Below, piece after piece: positions 17,301 through 25,181 of a DNA stretch of 64,000 bases. The translations under genes were made by a program, and so were the position numbers. Each line of letters starts with the position of its first letter. The stretch's first letter is position 1. A model generated the notes under the pieces. The model saw only the letters and a program-made list of their open reading frames with translations. It did not search any database and was not told where the DNA came from. The DNA is from Aeromicrobium ginsengisoli (GTDB taxonomy: Bacteria > Actinomycetota > Actinomycetes > Propionibacteriales > Nocardioidaceae): assembly GCF_004134905.2 (NCBI RefSeq), contig NZ_SDPQ02000001.1, positions 1,054,001 through 1,118,000 on the forward strand, read 5' to 3'.

Positions 17301-18932
17301 ATCGAGGTGGCGATGGCCGGCGAGGTGCGCTGGGCCGTGGTCGAGGACGCCGGCCGCCTGCGTGACGCGCTGGGGGTCGTCGTGCCGATGGGCGTGCCCG
17401 ACGCGTTCCTCGAGGTCACCGCCGATCCGCTGACCGATCTCATCTCACGCTTCGCCCGCACGCATGGTCCGTTCACGACCGACGAGGCCGCCGCCCGCTT
17501 CGGGCTCGGCAGCGCGGTGGCGCTCCAGGTCCTGCGCCGGCTCTCGCGCGACGGCCGGCTGACCGAGGGCGAGTTCCGGCCGCAGGCCACCGGCACCGAG
17601 TGGGTCGAGCCGGGCGTGCTGCGCCGACTCCGCTCACGCTCGCTCGCCGCCGCGCGCCACCAGGTCGAGCCGGTCGACCCGGTGACCTACGCCCGGTTCC
17701 TGCCGTCCTGGCAGGGTGTGGGCGGCAATCTCCGGGGGCCCGACGGCGTCCTGACCGCGATCGACCAGCTGGCGGGGCTGGCACTGCCGGCCTCCGCGTG
17801 GGAGTCGTTGGTGCTGCCGGCACGCGTACGTGACTACTCCCCCGCGATGCTCGACGAGCTCACGACGGCCGGCGAGGTCATGTGGTCGGGCGCGGGCACC
17901 CTCCCGGGCAACGACGGCTGGGTCCAGCTGCACCCGGCCGATCTCGTGCTCCGCGCTGCCGGCACGACCCCGCCCGAGGCCGACTCCCTGCAGGCCACGA
18001 TCGCCGAGGCGCTCGACGGTGGTGGCGCGTTCCTGTTCCGCCAGCTCGCCGACGCGGTCGGCACCGACGATCATGGAGCGCTGGCCGACGCGCTGTGGGA
18101 CCTCGTGTGGTCCGGCCGGGTCAGCAACGACACGTTCGCCCCCGTGCGTACGCTCGCGGGTCGTGGCGGCGCGCACCGCACCACACGGCCGACTCCCCGG
18201 GCCCGCATCCACGGCCGGCGCGCTCGGTCTCCGCGGGTCGCGCTGCAGGGACCGCCGACCGTCAGCGGCCGGTGGTTCACGCTGGCTGAGACGTCCACCG
18301 ACGCCACGAGTCTCCAGCTGGCCCGCACCGAGTCATTGGTCGGACGCTATGGCGTGGTGACCCGTGGCTCCGTCATGGCCGAGCAGACGCCGGGCGGGTT
18401 TGCCGGGGTCTACCGGGTGCTGCGCGAGCTCGAGCAGACCGGAGCGGTGCTTCGCGGCTACTACATCGAGACCCTCGGCGCGGCCCAGTTCGCCGCGCCG
18501 GCCACCGTCGACCGCATGCGCGGCCACGTCACCGACGACGACCGGCCGAGCGACGCGGCGGCACTCACGCTGGCGGCGACCGATCCGGCCAACCCGTTCG
18601 GCGCCGCGCTGCCCTGGCCCGAACGCAGCAGCGACGACGAGGGCACCCGGCACCGGCCGGCGCGCAAGGCCGGGTCGCTCGTGGTGATCCATGACGGGCG
18701 GCTCGTCGCCTACCTCGAGCGCGGCGGTCGCAAGGTGCTGGTGTTCGACGGCGACCCCGTGCGGCTGTCGGCAGCCGCCGCATCGCTCGCCGGCACGGTG
18801 CGCGCCAAGCGCATCAGCCGCCTGTCGATCGAGACCGCCGACGGGCGACCCGTCGCGGGCACGCCGTTCGGTGAAGCACTGGTCGAGGCCGGTTTCGAAC
18901 GCACGATCAAGGGCCTGCGCCTCGATGCCTGA
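14385..18932 (+). CDS. lhr: Lhr family ATP-dependent DNA helicase
   Basis: 1,515 residues, the full length of actinobacterial Lhr. Walker A is APTGSGKT at residues 44-51, the DEIH box IVDEIHAV near residue 165, motif III LSATVRP, and motif VI QRVGRAGHQ. The long C-terminal part is the Lhr-specific winged-helix and extension region, thought to couple the helicase to repair; in mycobacteria Lhr is a DNA-damage-inducible 3'-to-5' ssDNA translocase. The ATG at 14385 gives the usual N-terminus. It overlaps the downstream DNA glycosylase gene by 8 bases, pointing to a joint repair operon. Confidence 0.95.
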   Translation: MTGTLDRFAPATRQWFDESFDAPTPAQLGAWDAVAGHEHVLVVAPTGSGKTLAAFLSSIDRLMHAGESSGTRVLYISPLKALAVDVERNLRSPLVGITQAAARRGDEFREVTVGVRSGDTPQRDRRALVTHPPDVLITTPESLFLMLTSAARETLRTVETVIVDEIHAVAGTKRGAHLALSLERLDALLEQPARRIGLSATVRPHDEVARFLGGAARVTVVAPESPARLALEVQVPVDDMTSIPAPPRDEGSAARALDDEQPRGSIWPHVEEAIMQRVLEHRSTIIFVNSRGVAERLTARLNEAYSSHTDAEPVSAGTGRPPAQLMGGSAQTSGAEAVLARAHHGSVSKEQRALIEDELKSGRLRCVVATSSLELGIDMGAVDLVIQVSSPPSVASGLQRVGRAGHQVGEVSQGVTFPTSRQDLLGAAVTTSRMQQGLIERLDIPANPLDILAQQTVAVTALEPIDVEEWFDTVRRSAPFATLPRSAYDATLDLLAGRYPSDEFAELRPRLVWDRDAGTLTGRPGAQRLAVTSGGTIPDRGMFSVNLAAGTDDSGASRKVGELDEEMVYESRINDVFALGATSWRIQEITHDRVIVTPAFGQPARLPFWKGDAVGRPYELGEAIGGFVREASSLSPAKLADRTSALGLGRQASDNLAAYLRDQKEATGQVPSDRTLVVERFRDELGDWRVVLHSPFGRRVHAPWALAIGARIVERYGMDGSVVASDDGIVARIPDTEVEPPGADLFVFDTDDLDKIVTEEVGGSALFASRFRECAARALLLPRRNPGSRAPLWQQRQRSAQLLDVARNHPTFPILLETARECLQDVYDLPALMALTKRLASREVQIAEVTTERASPFAQNLLFGYVAAFLYEGDTPLAERRASALTLDPTLLAELLGRAELRELLDPAVIEQTELELQRLTEDRRAKDVEGVADLLRMLGPLTTAEVTTRLQPDVATHAATWLGALHEARRVIEVAMAGEVRWAVVEDAGRLRDALGVVVPMGVPDAFLEVTADPLTDLISRFARTHGPFTTDEAAARFGLGSAVALQVLRRLSRDGRLTEGEFRPQATGTEWVEPGVLRRLRSRSLAAARHQVEPVDPVTYARFLPSWQGVGGNLRGPDGVLTAIDQLAGLALPASAWESLVLPARVRDYSPAMLDELTTAGEVMWSGAGTLPGNDGWVQLHPADLVLRAAGTTPPEADSLQATIAEALDGGGAFLFRQLADAVGTDDHGALADALWDLVWSGRVSNDTFAPVRTLAGRGGAHRTTRPTPRARIHGRRARSPRVALQGPPTVSGRWFTLAETSTDATSLQLARTESLVGRYGVVTRGSVMAEQTPGGFAGVYRVLRELEQTGAVLRGYYIETLGAAQFAAPATVDRMRGHVTDDDRPSDAAALTLAATDPANPFGAALPWPERSSDDEGTRHRPARKAGSLVVIHDGRLVAYLERGGRKVLVFDGDPVRLSAAAASLAGTVRAKRISRLSIETADGRPVAGTPFGEALVEAGFERTIKGLRLDA

Positions 18933-19704
18933 GGGCGACACGGTCTGGCGCACCGCGCGCCACCTGCACGAGGCACTCGCGGGCCGGCTGCTGACGCGCA
19001 CTGACTTCCGCGTTCCCGCCTACGCGACGGTCGACCTCAGTGGCGCATCCGTCGACGAGGTGGTCAGCCGTGGCAAGCACCTCCTGATCCGCACGCCCGA
19101 GCACTCGATCCACTCGCACCTCAAGATGGAAGGCGCCTGGCACGTCTACCGGCTCGGCAGTCCGTGGCGTCGGCCCGGCCACACCGCACGCGCCGTGCTG
19201 GAGAACGACGAGTGGCAGACAGTGGGCTACTCGCTCGGCATCCTCGAGGTGCTGGCCCGCACCGACGAGGAGTCGGTCGTCGGCCACCTCGGACCCGACC
19301 TGCTCGGCCCTGACTTCGACCTCGACGAGGCAGCCCGGCGCGTCGCTGCCGATCCCAGCCGACCGGTCCACCTGGCGCTGCTCGACCAGCGCAACGTCGC
19401 AGGGTTCGGCAACGAGTACGTCAACGAGCTGCTGTTCCTGATGGGACTCGCGCCGACCCGGCCGGTCGGCGAGGTCGCCGACATCCGCCGGGTGATCTCA
19501 CGAGGTCAGAAGATGCTCGACGTCAACAAGTCCCGCATCGAGAGATCGTTCACCGGCAGCGCCCGGCAGGGCGAGGAACGCTGGGTCTACGGACGCGAAC
19601 GCGCGCGCTGCCGACGCTGCGGCACGCCGCTCCGCAGCAGCTCGCTCGGTGATCGGCCGACCACCGAGCGCAACACGTTCTGGTGCCCGCACTGCCAGAC
19701 CTAG
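18925..19704 (+). CDS. nei: DNA glycosylase of the Fpg/Nei family (Nei2-like)
   Basis: 259-residue endonuclease VIII-type enzyme that removes oxidised bases. The catalytic N-terminus is MPEGD (Pro2 as the Schiff-base nucleophile, Glu3), the lysine loop is SRGKHLLI, the helix-two-turn-helix shows QRNVAGFGNEYVNELLF, and the chain ends in a zinc finger CRRC...CPHC. All key residues are present. It overlaps the end of lhr by 8 bases and converges on the next gene through a shared CTAG. Confidence 0.93.
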   Translation: MPEGDTVWRTARHLHEALAGRLLTRTDFRVPAYATVDLSGASVDEVVSRGKHLLIRTPEHSIHSHLKMEGAWHVYRLGSPWRRPGHTARAVLENDEWQTVGYSLGILEVLARTDEESVVGHLGPDLLGPDFDLDEAARRVAADPSRPVHLALLDQRNVAGFGNEYVNELLFLMGLAPTRPVGEVADIRRVISRGQKMLDVNKSRIERSFTGSARQGEERWVYGRERARCRRCGTPLRSSSLGDRPTTERNTFWCPHCQT

Positions 19705-20747
19705 AGCTTGCCGATCGCTGCCCGCTCGTCCTTGAGGTCGTCGAGCAGGATCCGTGCCGACACCGTGAAGAAGTTCTCGGTCCAGCCCGGCGAGCGTCGC
19801 ACCTTCTTGTCCTTGGCATAGACCGGCCCGAGTGCCAGCACAGCCTTCTTGATGCGCTTCTGCCCCTGCGCGGCGATCTTGTCGAGCTTCTTGTTGCCCT
19901 CCGAGATCCCGGGGTTGTTGACGGCCGAAGCACTCGTCCGGACGTACCGGTAGTTCTTGAGCTGCTGCTTGGTCGATGCGGTGTAGGCCTGACCGATCGT
20001 GCGGCACGCCGCCTTGTAGGACGTCTCGGTGCACGCGCTCGAGGTCCACAGCTTCAGCCCGGTCGACTCGTACATCCGCGTCGCCTTGAGCCGCAGGTCC
20101 GCGTACGTGTTCTTCTTCGCGGCGAGCGGCGAGACACAGGTGTCGAAGCTCGTGCAGCTGCCGTTCCCTTCGGACTGGCCACGCTTGATGAGGTACTTGG
20201 TGGCCTGGTTGTACACCTTCGAGAAGGCGGCGGACGTCGTGTTGACCTTGATGTTGAACCGGCAGTCGCGCTCGATCTGCGCCAAGGCGGCGGAGGCCCG
20301 CTTGACGTACGCCTTCACCGCCTTCTGCCGCTTCGCCGAGTGGTCGCCGGCGTCGCTGTAGTCCGAGCTGACCGTGCCGAGCAACCCGCCGCCGTCAATC
20401 GTCGGCAGACGATCGGCCGCGGCTGCGATGTCCTTGCGCGACTCGGCCACGGCATCGCACCCCTGCTTCTGGGACCGCCGGCTCTTGGCCGCGTAGACGT
20501 CCCCCTCGACCGGGAACGTCGTGCTCGGCACCTTGGCGGTCGCCGCGAGCAGGACCGGCTTGTCCTTGGACTTCCAAGCGGCGTATGCGTCGTCGTAGTC
20601 CGACACCTTGCCGTTGGCGGCCGACCCCGCATACAGGAACGACCCCACGATCAGGGCGATCACGGCCAGCAGGACCGCGGCAAGGATGATGAACAGCTTG
20701 CGGCGGCTTGCTGGTTGATTCGGCTGGGTCGTTGCTGTGTCGGTCAT
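19701..20747 (-). CDS. Membrane-anchored extracytoplasmic protein, unknown
   Basis: 348 residues: a short basic N-terminus, one membrane helix (about residues 18-40, LFIILAAVLLAVIALIVGSFLY), and a 300-residue, mostly helical, Lys/Ala/Ser-rich domain that would lie outside the membrane. Six cysteines in the domain could form three disulfides. I do not recognise a family. It has its own upstream region and converges on nei with a 4-base overlap. Confidence 0.7.
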   Translation of the reverse strand: MTDTATTQPNQPASRRKLFIILAAVLLAVIALIVGSFLYAGSAANGKVSDYDDAYAAWKSKDKPVLLAATAKVPSTTFPVEGDVYAAKSRRSQKQGCDAVAESRKDIAAAADRLPTIDGGGLLGTVSSDYSDAGDHSAKRQKAVKAYVKRASAALAQIERDCRFNIKVNTTSAAFSKVYNQATKYLIKRGQSEGNGSCTSFDTCVSPLAAKKNTYADLRLKATRMYESTGLKLWTSSACTETSYKAACRTIGQAYTASTKQQLKNYRYVRTSASAVNNPGISEGNKKLDKIAAQGQKRIKKAVLALGPVYAKDKKVRRSPGWTENFFTVSARILLDDLKDERAAIGKL

Positions 20748-20857
20748 GCGTTCCCCCGGGCACCTGGTCGTGGCGACACGCCAGAGCAGGTGCGATCCCC
20801 CGACGCGCAGGAACCATCATGGCCCGTCGTCAGACAGGCTGCCGCGGCACCCCTGGC

Positions 20858-22339
20858 TCAGGCCGGGACGGACACCTGCGACTTCTCGGTGAACACCATG
20901 TCCTGGTCGAGGTCGGTCCGCTTCATGTCGTACGAGTCGAGCAGCCAGTTCTGCCGGATCGTCCACGGCGAGCTGGTGCCCTGCTGCGGCAGGATGTCCG
21001 CGACCCGCATGACGTAGCCCGAAGTCAGGTCGAGGATCGGCCGTACCTGGCCGGCCGCGCCCTTCGGATCGGGCATGCCGAACGCACACCCCTTGGCGTC
21101 GAGGTGGTTGAGGTACCTGCAGACGTACTGCGACGACAGGTCGGCGCGCAGGGTCCACGACGCGTTGGTGTAGCCGACGCACCAGGCAAGGTTGGGCACG
21201 CCACTGAACATCAGCCCCTTGTAGACGTAGACCTCGTGCGGGTCGACGCGCTCACCGTCGACCTCGATCTCGAGCTGCCCGAAGGCGACGACCTGCAGCC
21301 CCGTCGCCGTCACGACGATGTCGGCGTCGAGATGCTGACCGGAGTCCAGGTCGATGCCTGTCGGCGTGAACGACGTGATGGTGTCGGTGACGATCGATGC
21401 CTTGCCCCGGCGAATAGCCCGGAAGAGATCGCCGTTGGGCACGATGCACAGGCGCTGGTCCCACGGCTTGTAGCGAGGCGTGAAGTGCTGCATGTCGGCG
21501 CCATCAGGCAGCTGACGCTTGACCCGGCCGAGCAGCAGCTTGGTCGCCGCCGCGGGGAATCGCCGACAGAACTGGTAGAAGCCGATCGTGACGATCGCGT
21601 TCTTGCGGCGGACCGCCCGGTGCGCGAGCTTCGCCGGCAGCACCGTGCGCATGACCTGCGCGAGCTTGTCCTCGGCCGGCAACGTCGTGATGTACGTCGG
21701 AGAGCGCTGCAGCATCGTGATGTGCTCGACATCGTCGGCCATCGACGGGATCAGGGTCACGGCCGTCGCGCCGCTGCCGATCACCACGACCTTCTTGCCG
21801 GCGTAGTCGAGGTCCTCGGGCCAGAACTGCGGGTGCACGACCTGCCCGTCGAACGAGTCGAGGCCGGGGAACTCCGGCTGGAAGCCCTTGTCGTAGTTGT
21901 AGTAGCCGCTGCAGAGGTAGAGAAACGACGCGGTCTGCACGATCCGAGACTCGCCGACCTGCGACGTCACGGTCCAGCGCGCGTCCTCCGACGACCACGA
22001 CGCCGAGACCACGCGATGACCGAACTGGATGTGCTCGGCGATGCCGAACTCGTCGGCGGCGTCGCTGATGTACTCGCGGATGTGCTGGCCGTCGGCGATC
22101 GACTTGCGGTTGGTCCACGGGCGGAACGGGAAGCTCAGCGTGTACATGTCGGAGTCCGAGCGGATGCCCGGATAGCGGAACAGGTCCCACGTGCCGCCGA
22201 CGGCCTCACGCGCGTCGAGGATCGCGTAGGACTTGCCGGGGCACTGCTCCTGGAGCCGGTATGCCGCTCCGATGCCGGAGAGTCCCGCTCCGACGATGAT
22301 GACGTCGACGTGCTCTGGGGTGGTGATGTCCGCGCTCAT
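20858..22339 (-). CDS. ethA: EthA-like Baeyer-Villiger flavin monooxygenase
   Basis: 493 residues, close to the 489 of M. tuberculosis EthA. The FAD-binding Rossmann motif is GAGLSGIG near residue 17 and the NADPH motif is IGSGATAVTL. The Baeyer-Villiger fingerprint FxGxxxHxxxW is intact as FDGQVVHPQFWPED. Other EthA-like blocks are SYAILDAREAVGGTWDLFR and PWDQRLCIVPNGDLFRAIR. It would insert oxygen into ketones or oxidise thioamides. AAAGG lies 6-7 bases before the ATG and a small palindrome lies just upstream. No ethR-like regulator is adjacent; the divergent neighbour is VKOR. Confidence 0.9.
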   Translation of the reverse strand: MSADITTPEHVDVIIVGAGLSGIGAAYRLQEQCPGKSYAILDAREAVGGTWDLFRYPGIRSDSDMYTLSFPFRPWTNRKSIADGQHIREYISDAADEFGIAEHIQFGHRVVSASWSSEDARWTVTSQVGESRIVQTASFLYLCSGYYNYDKGFQPEFPGLDSFDGQVVHPQFWPEDLDYAGKKVVVIGSGATAVTLIPSMADDVEHITMLQRSPTYITTLPAEDKLAQVMRTVLPAKLAHRAVRRKNAIVTIGFYQFCRRFPAAATKLLLGRVKRQLPDGADMQHFTPRYKPWDQRLCIVPNGDLFRAIRRGKASIVTDTITSFTPTGIDLDSGQHLDADIVVTATGLQVVAFGQLEIEVDGERVDPHEVYVYKGLMFSGVPNLAWCVGYTNASWTLRADLSSQYVCRYLNHLDAKGCAFGMPDPKGAAGQVRPILDLTSGYVMRVADILPQQGTSSPWTIRQNWLLDSYDMKRTDLDQDMVFTEKSQVSVPA

Positions 22340-22351
22340 GGTGACCTTTCA

Positions 22352-22366
22352 CATACTGGTGGTATG
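22352..22366. promoter_or_regulatory. Small palindrome upstream of the ethA-like gene
   Basis: CATAC-TGGTG-GTATG is a 5-bp inverted repeat 13 bases before the ethA-like start, directly in front of its ribosome-binding site. Its half-site CATAC[CT] resembles the outer half-site CATACT of the palindrome at 11007-11034, though the spacing differs. It may be a repressor site. Confidence 0.4.
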
Positions 22367-22445
22367 CGAAACTCTAACTCACATAATCCGGTTACGCCAG
22401 TGGTCCCCAGCACCTCGGTTGCCCTCTCACCTTAGGATCACCGTT

Positions 22446-23066
22446 ATGACCGATCTGATCGACGACGTCGACACCACCGGCGATGACACCTTGGCGAGCC
22501 GCGGACTCGGGCTCCTGCTGACGATCGGTGGAGCCATCGGCCTGTTCTCGGCCGCGACTCTCATCGTCGAGAAGGTCAATTTTCTTCAGGACCTCGCCGA
22601 TGGCAAGCCAGGCAGCACGTCCTGCGACATCAATCCCATCGTCGGCTGCGGCAAGGTCATCAACACCGACCAGGCCTCGGCGTTCGGCTTCCCCAATCCG
22701 ATCATCGGTGTTGCCGGCTTCGCGATCGTCGTGGTCATCGGCGTCCTCGTCCTGGCCCGAGTCACGTTGCCGAAGTTCGTCTGGCTCGGTCTCCAGCTCG
22801 GTGTCATCTTCGGCATCGCGTTCGTCACGTGGCTGCAGTACCAGAGCATCTACGAGATCCACGGCCTGTGCCCGTACTGCATGGTGGTCTGGAGCATCAC
22901 GATCCCGATCTTCGTCTGGGTCACCGCGCGCAACCTGCGGGCATACGCACCCGACAACCCGGTCTCGCGGATCGTGACCGAGTGGACGCTGCTTCTCAAC
23001 ATCCTCTGGTACGTCGCCGTGATCTCGGCAATCTGGTTCCAGTTCGGCAGCGACCTTTGGGCCTAG
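22446..23066 (+). CDS. Vitamin K epoxide reductase (VKOR) family protein
   Basis: 206-residue integral membrane protein with about five helices. The loop cysteines appear in SCDINPIVGCGKV and the active-site pair in CPYC near residue 143. Bacterial VKOR reoxidises a DsbA-like partner with quinone and so drives disulfide formation outside the membrane. No thioredoxin-like partner is fused or adjacent. It is divergent from the ethA-like gene and converges on the pterin dehydratase gene through CTAG. Confidence 0.92.
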   Translation: MTDLIDDVDTTGDDTLASRGLGLLLTIGGAIGLFSAATLIVEKVNFLQDLADGKPGSTSCDINPIVGCGKVINTDQASAFGFPNPIIGVAGFAIVVVIGVLVLARVTLPKFVWLGLQLGVIFGIAFVTWLQYQSIYEIHGLCPYCMVVWSITIPIFVWVTARNLRAYAPDNPVSRIVTEWTLLLNILWYVAVISAIWFQFGSDLWA

Positions 23067-23353
23067 GCCACTGCCCCAGCCACGCGCTCGAGGACGTTCG
23101 CGAGCTGAATGTCGCGGCCGGTCACACCGCCGGCATCGTGGCTGCTGAGCCGGATGTCGACACGGTTGTAGACGTTCGTCCACTCCGGGTGGTGGTCCAT
23201 CTCCTCGACCGGCCCAGCAGCGCGGTTCATGAAGTCGAGCGCAGCGCGGAAGTCAGCGAACTCGTACGTTCGGACGATCGCCTCGCCCTCCTGTGACCAA
23301 CCGGGCAGCGACTCGAGGGCTTCTTCGATCTGGGCGTCAGTGAAGGTCGACAT
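23063..23353 (-). CDS. 4a-hydroxytetrahydrobiopterin dehydratase (PCD/DCoH)
   Basis: 96 residues, the standard size. The catalytic block EEMDHHPEWTNVYNRVDIRLSSHDAGG contains the paired His and the later His of PCD enzymes. It recycles pterin-4a-carbinolamine produced by aromatic amino acid hydroxylases; no hydroxylase lies in the window, so another role, such as molybdopterin-related, is possible. It overlaps the VKOR gene by 4 bases at the stops. Confidence 0.93.
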   Translation of the reverse strand: MSTFTDAQIEEALESLPGWSQEGEAIVRTYEFADFRAALDFMNRAAGPVEEMDHHPEWTNVYNRVDIRLSSHDAGGVTGRDIQLANVLERVAGAVA

Positions 23354-23383
23354 GCCTTCGACGATACGTCGGCCTCCCAGCGC

Positions 23384-23872
23384 TCAGTAGCCCCCGCCGC
23401 CACCGGTGCCAGGCGCTGCGGTGATCTTCTTGCCGGCGGGTGACACGACCCACCAGGTGCCACCTTCCGCGCCCTGACCTCCGGTGTCGCCGGGCTCACT
23501 GTCGTCATGGAACGTGTACAACGGCCGACCGTCGAGCGTGACCTGCTTGGCTCCGTCGGTGCCCGTGATCGTGCCAACCTTGCCGGTCACCCCGTCGACC
23601 TGGGGCCGGTCGGACGACGAGATGATCGCCGGCCACACCTTGAGGCACTCCCCCGTGCAGGCGCTCGTGTCTGAACCCGGCGAGTCGTTGTCGAACACGT
23701 ACGCGGTCATGCCCTTGCCGTCGACGACGATCGTGCCGAGCCGGCTGTCGGACGTACCGATGACCGAGCCCTTCGCCGGCACCTCGCCGGCCGAGTCGGA
23801 ACCTCCACACGCCGTGAGGCCGAAGAGGGCGAGCGAGCCGCTGGCGGCGGCGAGAATGAGCCTGCTGTTCAT
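23384..23872 (-). CDS. Secreted lipoprotein with YxFxxD repeats (COG4315 type)
   Basis: 162-residue lipoprotein: signal peptide with lipobox LTAC (Cys near residue 22), then two copies of the short beta motif of this family, GMTAYVFDND and GRPLYTFHDD, and a glycine-rich end. Two further Cys in SACTGECLKVWP could form a disulfide. Function unknown. The ATG at 23872 is preferred over an in-frame TTG because AAGGA lies 11 bases upstream. A divergent promoter pair links it to the ECF sigma factor opposite, so it is a likely regulon member. Confidence 0.85.
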   Translation of the reverse strand: MNSRLILAAASGSLALFGLTACGGSDSAGEVPAKGSVIGTSDSRLGTIVVDGKGMTAYVFDNDSPGSDTSACTGECLKVWPAIISSSDRPQVDGVTGKVGTITGTDGAKQVTLDGRPLYTFHDDSEPGDTGGQGAEGGTWWVVSPAGKKITAAPGTGGGGGY

Positions 23873-23922
23873 GGCGATCAACGTCCTTGATCTCGCGGAG
23901 GCGTGCGTACGCCCCTGTAGTG

Positions 23923-23950
23923 AGGACGAGATCGACGGCCAAGGCGTTCA
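23923..23950 (-). promoter_or_regulatory. ECF-type promoter for the lipoprotein gene
   Basis: On the minus strand TGAACG, 16 bases, then CGTCCT. The same elements at the same spacing occur on the plus strand before the sigma gene. The -35 box is one half of the 13-base palindrome CGTTCA-A-TGAACG (23945-23957). The pattern resembles SigL/SigK-family promoters (TGAAC...CGT). Confidence 0.55.
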
Positions 23951-23964
23951 ATGAACGAAGAAGA

Positions 23965-23992
23965 TGAACGAAACGGCCCTGCTCCTCGTTGT
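23965..23992 (+). promoter_or_regulatory. ECF-type promoter for the sigma/anti-sigma pair
   Basis: TGAACG (23965-23970), a 16-base spacer, and CGTTGT (23987-23992) precede the sigma gene, whose ribosome-binding site GGAGG is at 24000-24004. It fits an autoregulated SigL-like promoter. Confidence 0.55.
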
Positions 23993-24009
23993 AGGGCCTG
24001 GAGGACCCG

Positions 24010-24516
24010 ATGCCCGAGGACCAGGACGAGTTGATGCGTGCGCTGCACGACGCGCACGCGCCTGCCCTCCTGCGCTACGTCACCCGGCTGACGTACGACC
24101 CGGCGATGGCGCAGGACGTCGTCCAGGAGGCGCTGTTCCGCGCCTGGAAGCGCCCAGCGATCCTCGAGCAAGGCGACGCCGCGTCGCGCGCCTGGCTCTT
24201 CACCGTGGCCCGCAACCTGGTCATCGACGACCGGCGCAGCGCCCGCCACCTGCACGAGGTGACGAGCGAGCGGCTGCCCGAGACGTCCCGCGGCGACGGC
24301 ACCGACGCGACACTCGACCGCTGGCTCGTGGCCGACGCCCTCAAGTCGCTGTCCGCCGAGCACCGCCAGACGGTCGTCAACGCCTACTACCTCGGCCGGT
24401 CCGCCGCCGACGTCGCTCGCGAGGAAGGCATTCCCGAGGGCACCGTCCGCTCACGCATGCACTACGCGCTCCGCGCCCTACGACTCGCGATGCAGGAAAG
24501 AGGTGTCACGCGATGA
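24010..24516 (+). CDS. ECF RNA polymerase sigma factor
   Basis: 168-residue group 4 sigma factor. Region 2 spans about residues 10-80 (LRYVTRLTYDPAMAQDVVQEALFRAW, where DVVQEA is the usual core-binding block) and region 4 the C-terminus (LSAEHRQTVVNAYYLGRSAADVAREEG and GTVRSRMHYALRALR). It resembles SigL/SigK-type factors. The stop overlaps the anti-sigma start as ATGA, so the two are translationally coupled. It is probably autoregulated and also controls the divergent lipoprotein. Confidence 0.93.
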   Translation: MPEDQDELMRALHDAHAPALLRYVTRLTYDPAMAQDVVQEALFRAWKRPAILEQGDAASRAWLFTVARNLVIDDRRSARHLHEVTSERLPETSRGDGTDATLDRWLVADALKSLSAEHRQTVVNAYYLGRSAADVAREEGIPEGTVRSRMHYALRALRLAMQERGVTR

Positions 24517-25181
24517 ACGATGATCCCTTCCACGACTGGGATGCCGCGTACGTCCTCGGCCAGCTCGGCCCCGACGACCGGCGGGCGTACGAGCAGCACC
24601 TGACCACCTGCGCTGCCTGCTCGGCGGCTGTCGCCGAGCTCGCCGGCATGCCCGGCATCCTCGCGAGCCTGACCAAGGACGAGGCCATCGCCCTGCTCGA
24701 GCCGATCGAGGAGCCTGAGTCCGACGGCCTCGTGACCCGGCTCGCCACCGCGGCCGTACGCCGTCGGCGTCGCATACGTCTCGCGATCGCCGGCGCGGGA
24801 GTCGCGGCGGCTCTGAGCCTGGGTGTCGCCGGGTACGTCGTGGGGTCGGCTGACGACTCACCGTCCGGCCAGTTCGCCGCAATGAGCGCCGTGCAGCCCG
24901 GCATCATGACGGCCAGCCTGCGCGTCGAGAAGAAGGACTGGGGCACGCGGCTCGACTGGAACTGCCACTACCTCGCCACCAGCGGCTACAGCGCCAAGCG
25001 CGTGTATGAACTCGTCGTCATCGACACGTCCGGCCACGAGACGATCGCCGCTTCGTGGGTCGCGACGAGCCCCAAGGCGACGTCTCTGTCGACCTCGAGC
25101 GCCGTGCCGAAGGGGTCCATCGCCCGCGTCGAAATCCGCGTCGCCGGCTCGGCCGAGCCGCTGACCGAGACGCAGCTCTAG
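24513..25181 (+). CDS. Zinc-finger anti-sigma factor (RslA/RskA-like)
   Basis: 222 residues. The cytoplasmic N-terminus carries the anti-sigma zinc motif HxxxCxxC (His29, Cys33, Cys36 in HLTTCAAC). One membrane helix follows at about residues 88-110 (LAIAGAGVAAALSLGVAGYVVG), then an extracytoplasmic beta-rich domain that would sense the signal. The zinc motif suggests redox or envelope stress. Starts 4 bases before the sigma stop. It ends in the CTAG shared with the lyase gene. Confidence 0.92.
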   Translation: MNDDPFHDWDAAYVLGQLGPDDRRAYEQHLTTCAACSAAVAELAGMPGILASLTKDEAIALLEPIEEPESDGLVTRLATAAVRRRRRIRLAIAGAGVAAALSLGVAGYVVGSADDSPSGQFAAMSAVQPGIMTASLRVEKKDWGTRLDWNCHYLATSGYSAKRVYELVVIDTSGHETIAASWVATSPKATSLSTSSAVPKGSIARVEIRVAGSAEPLTETQL

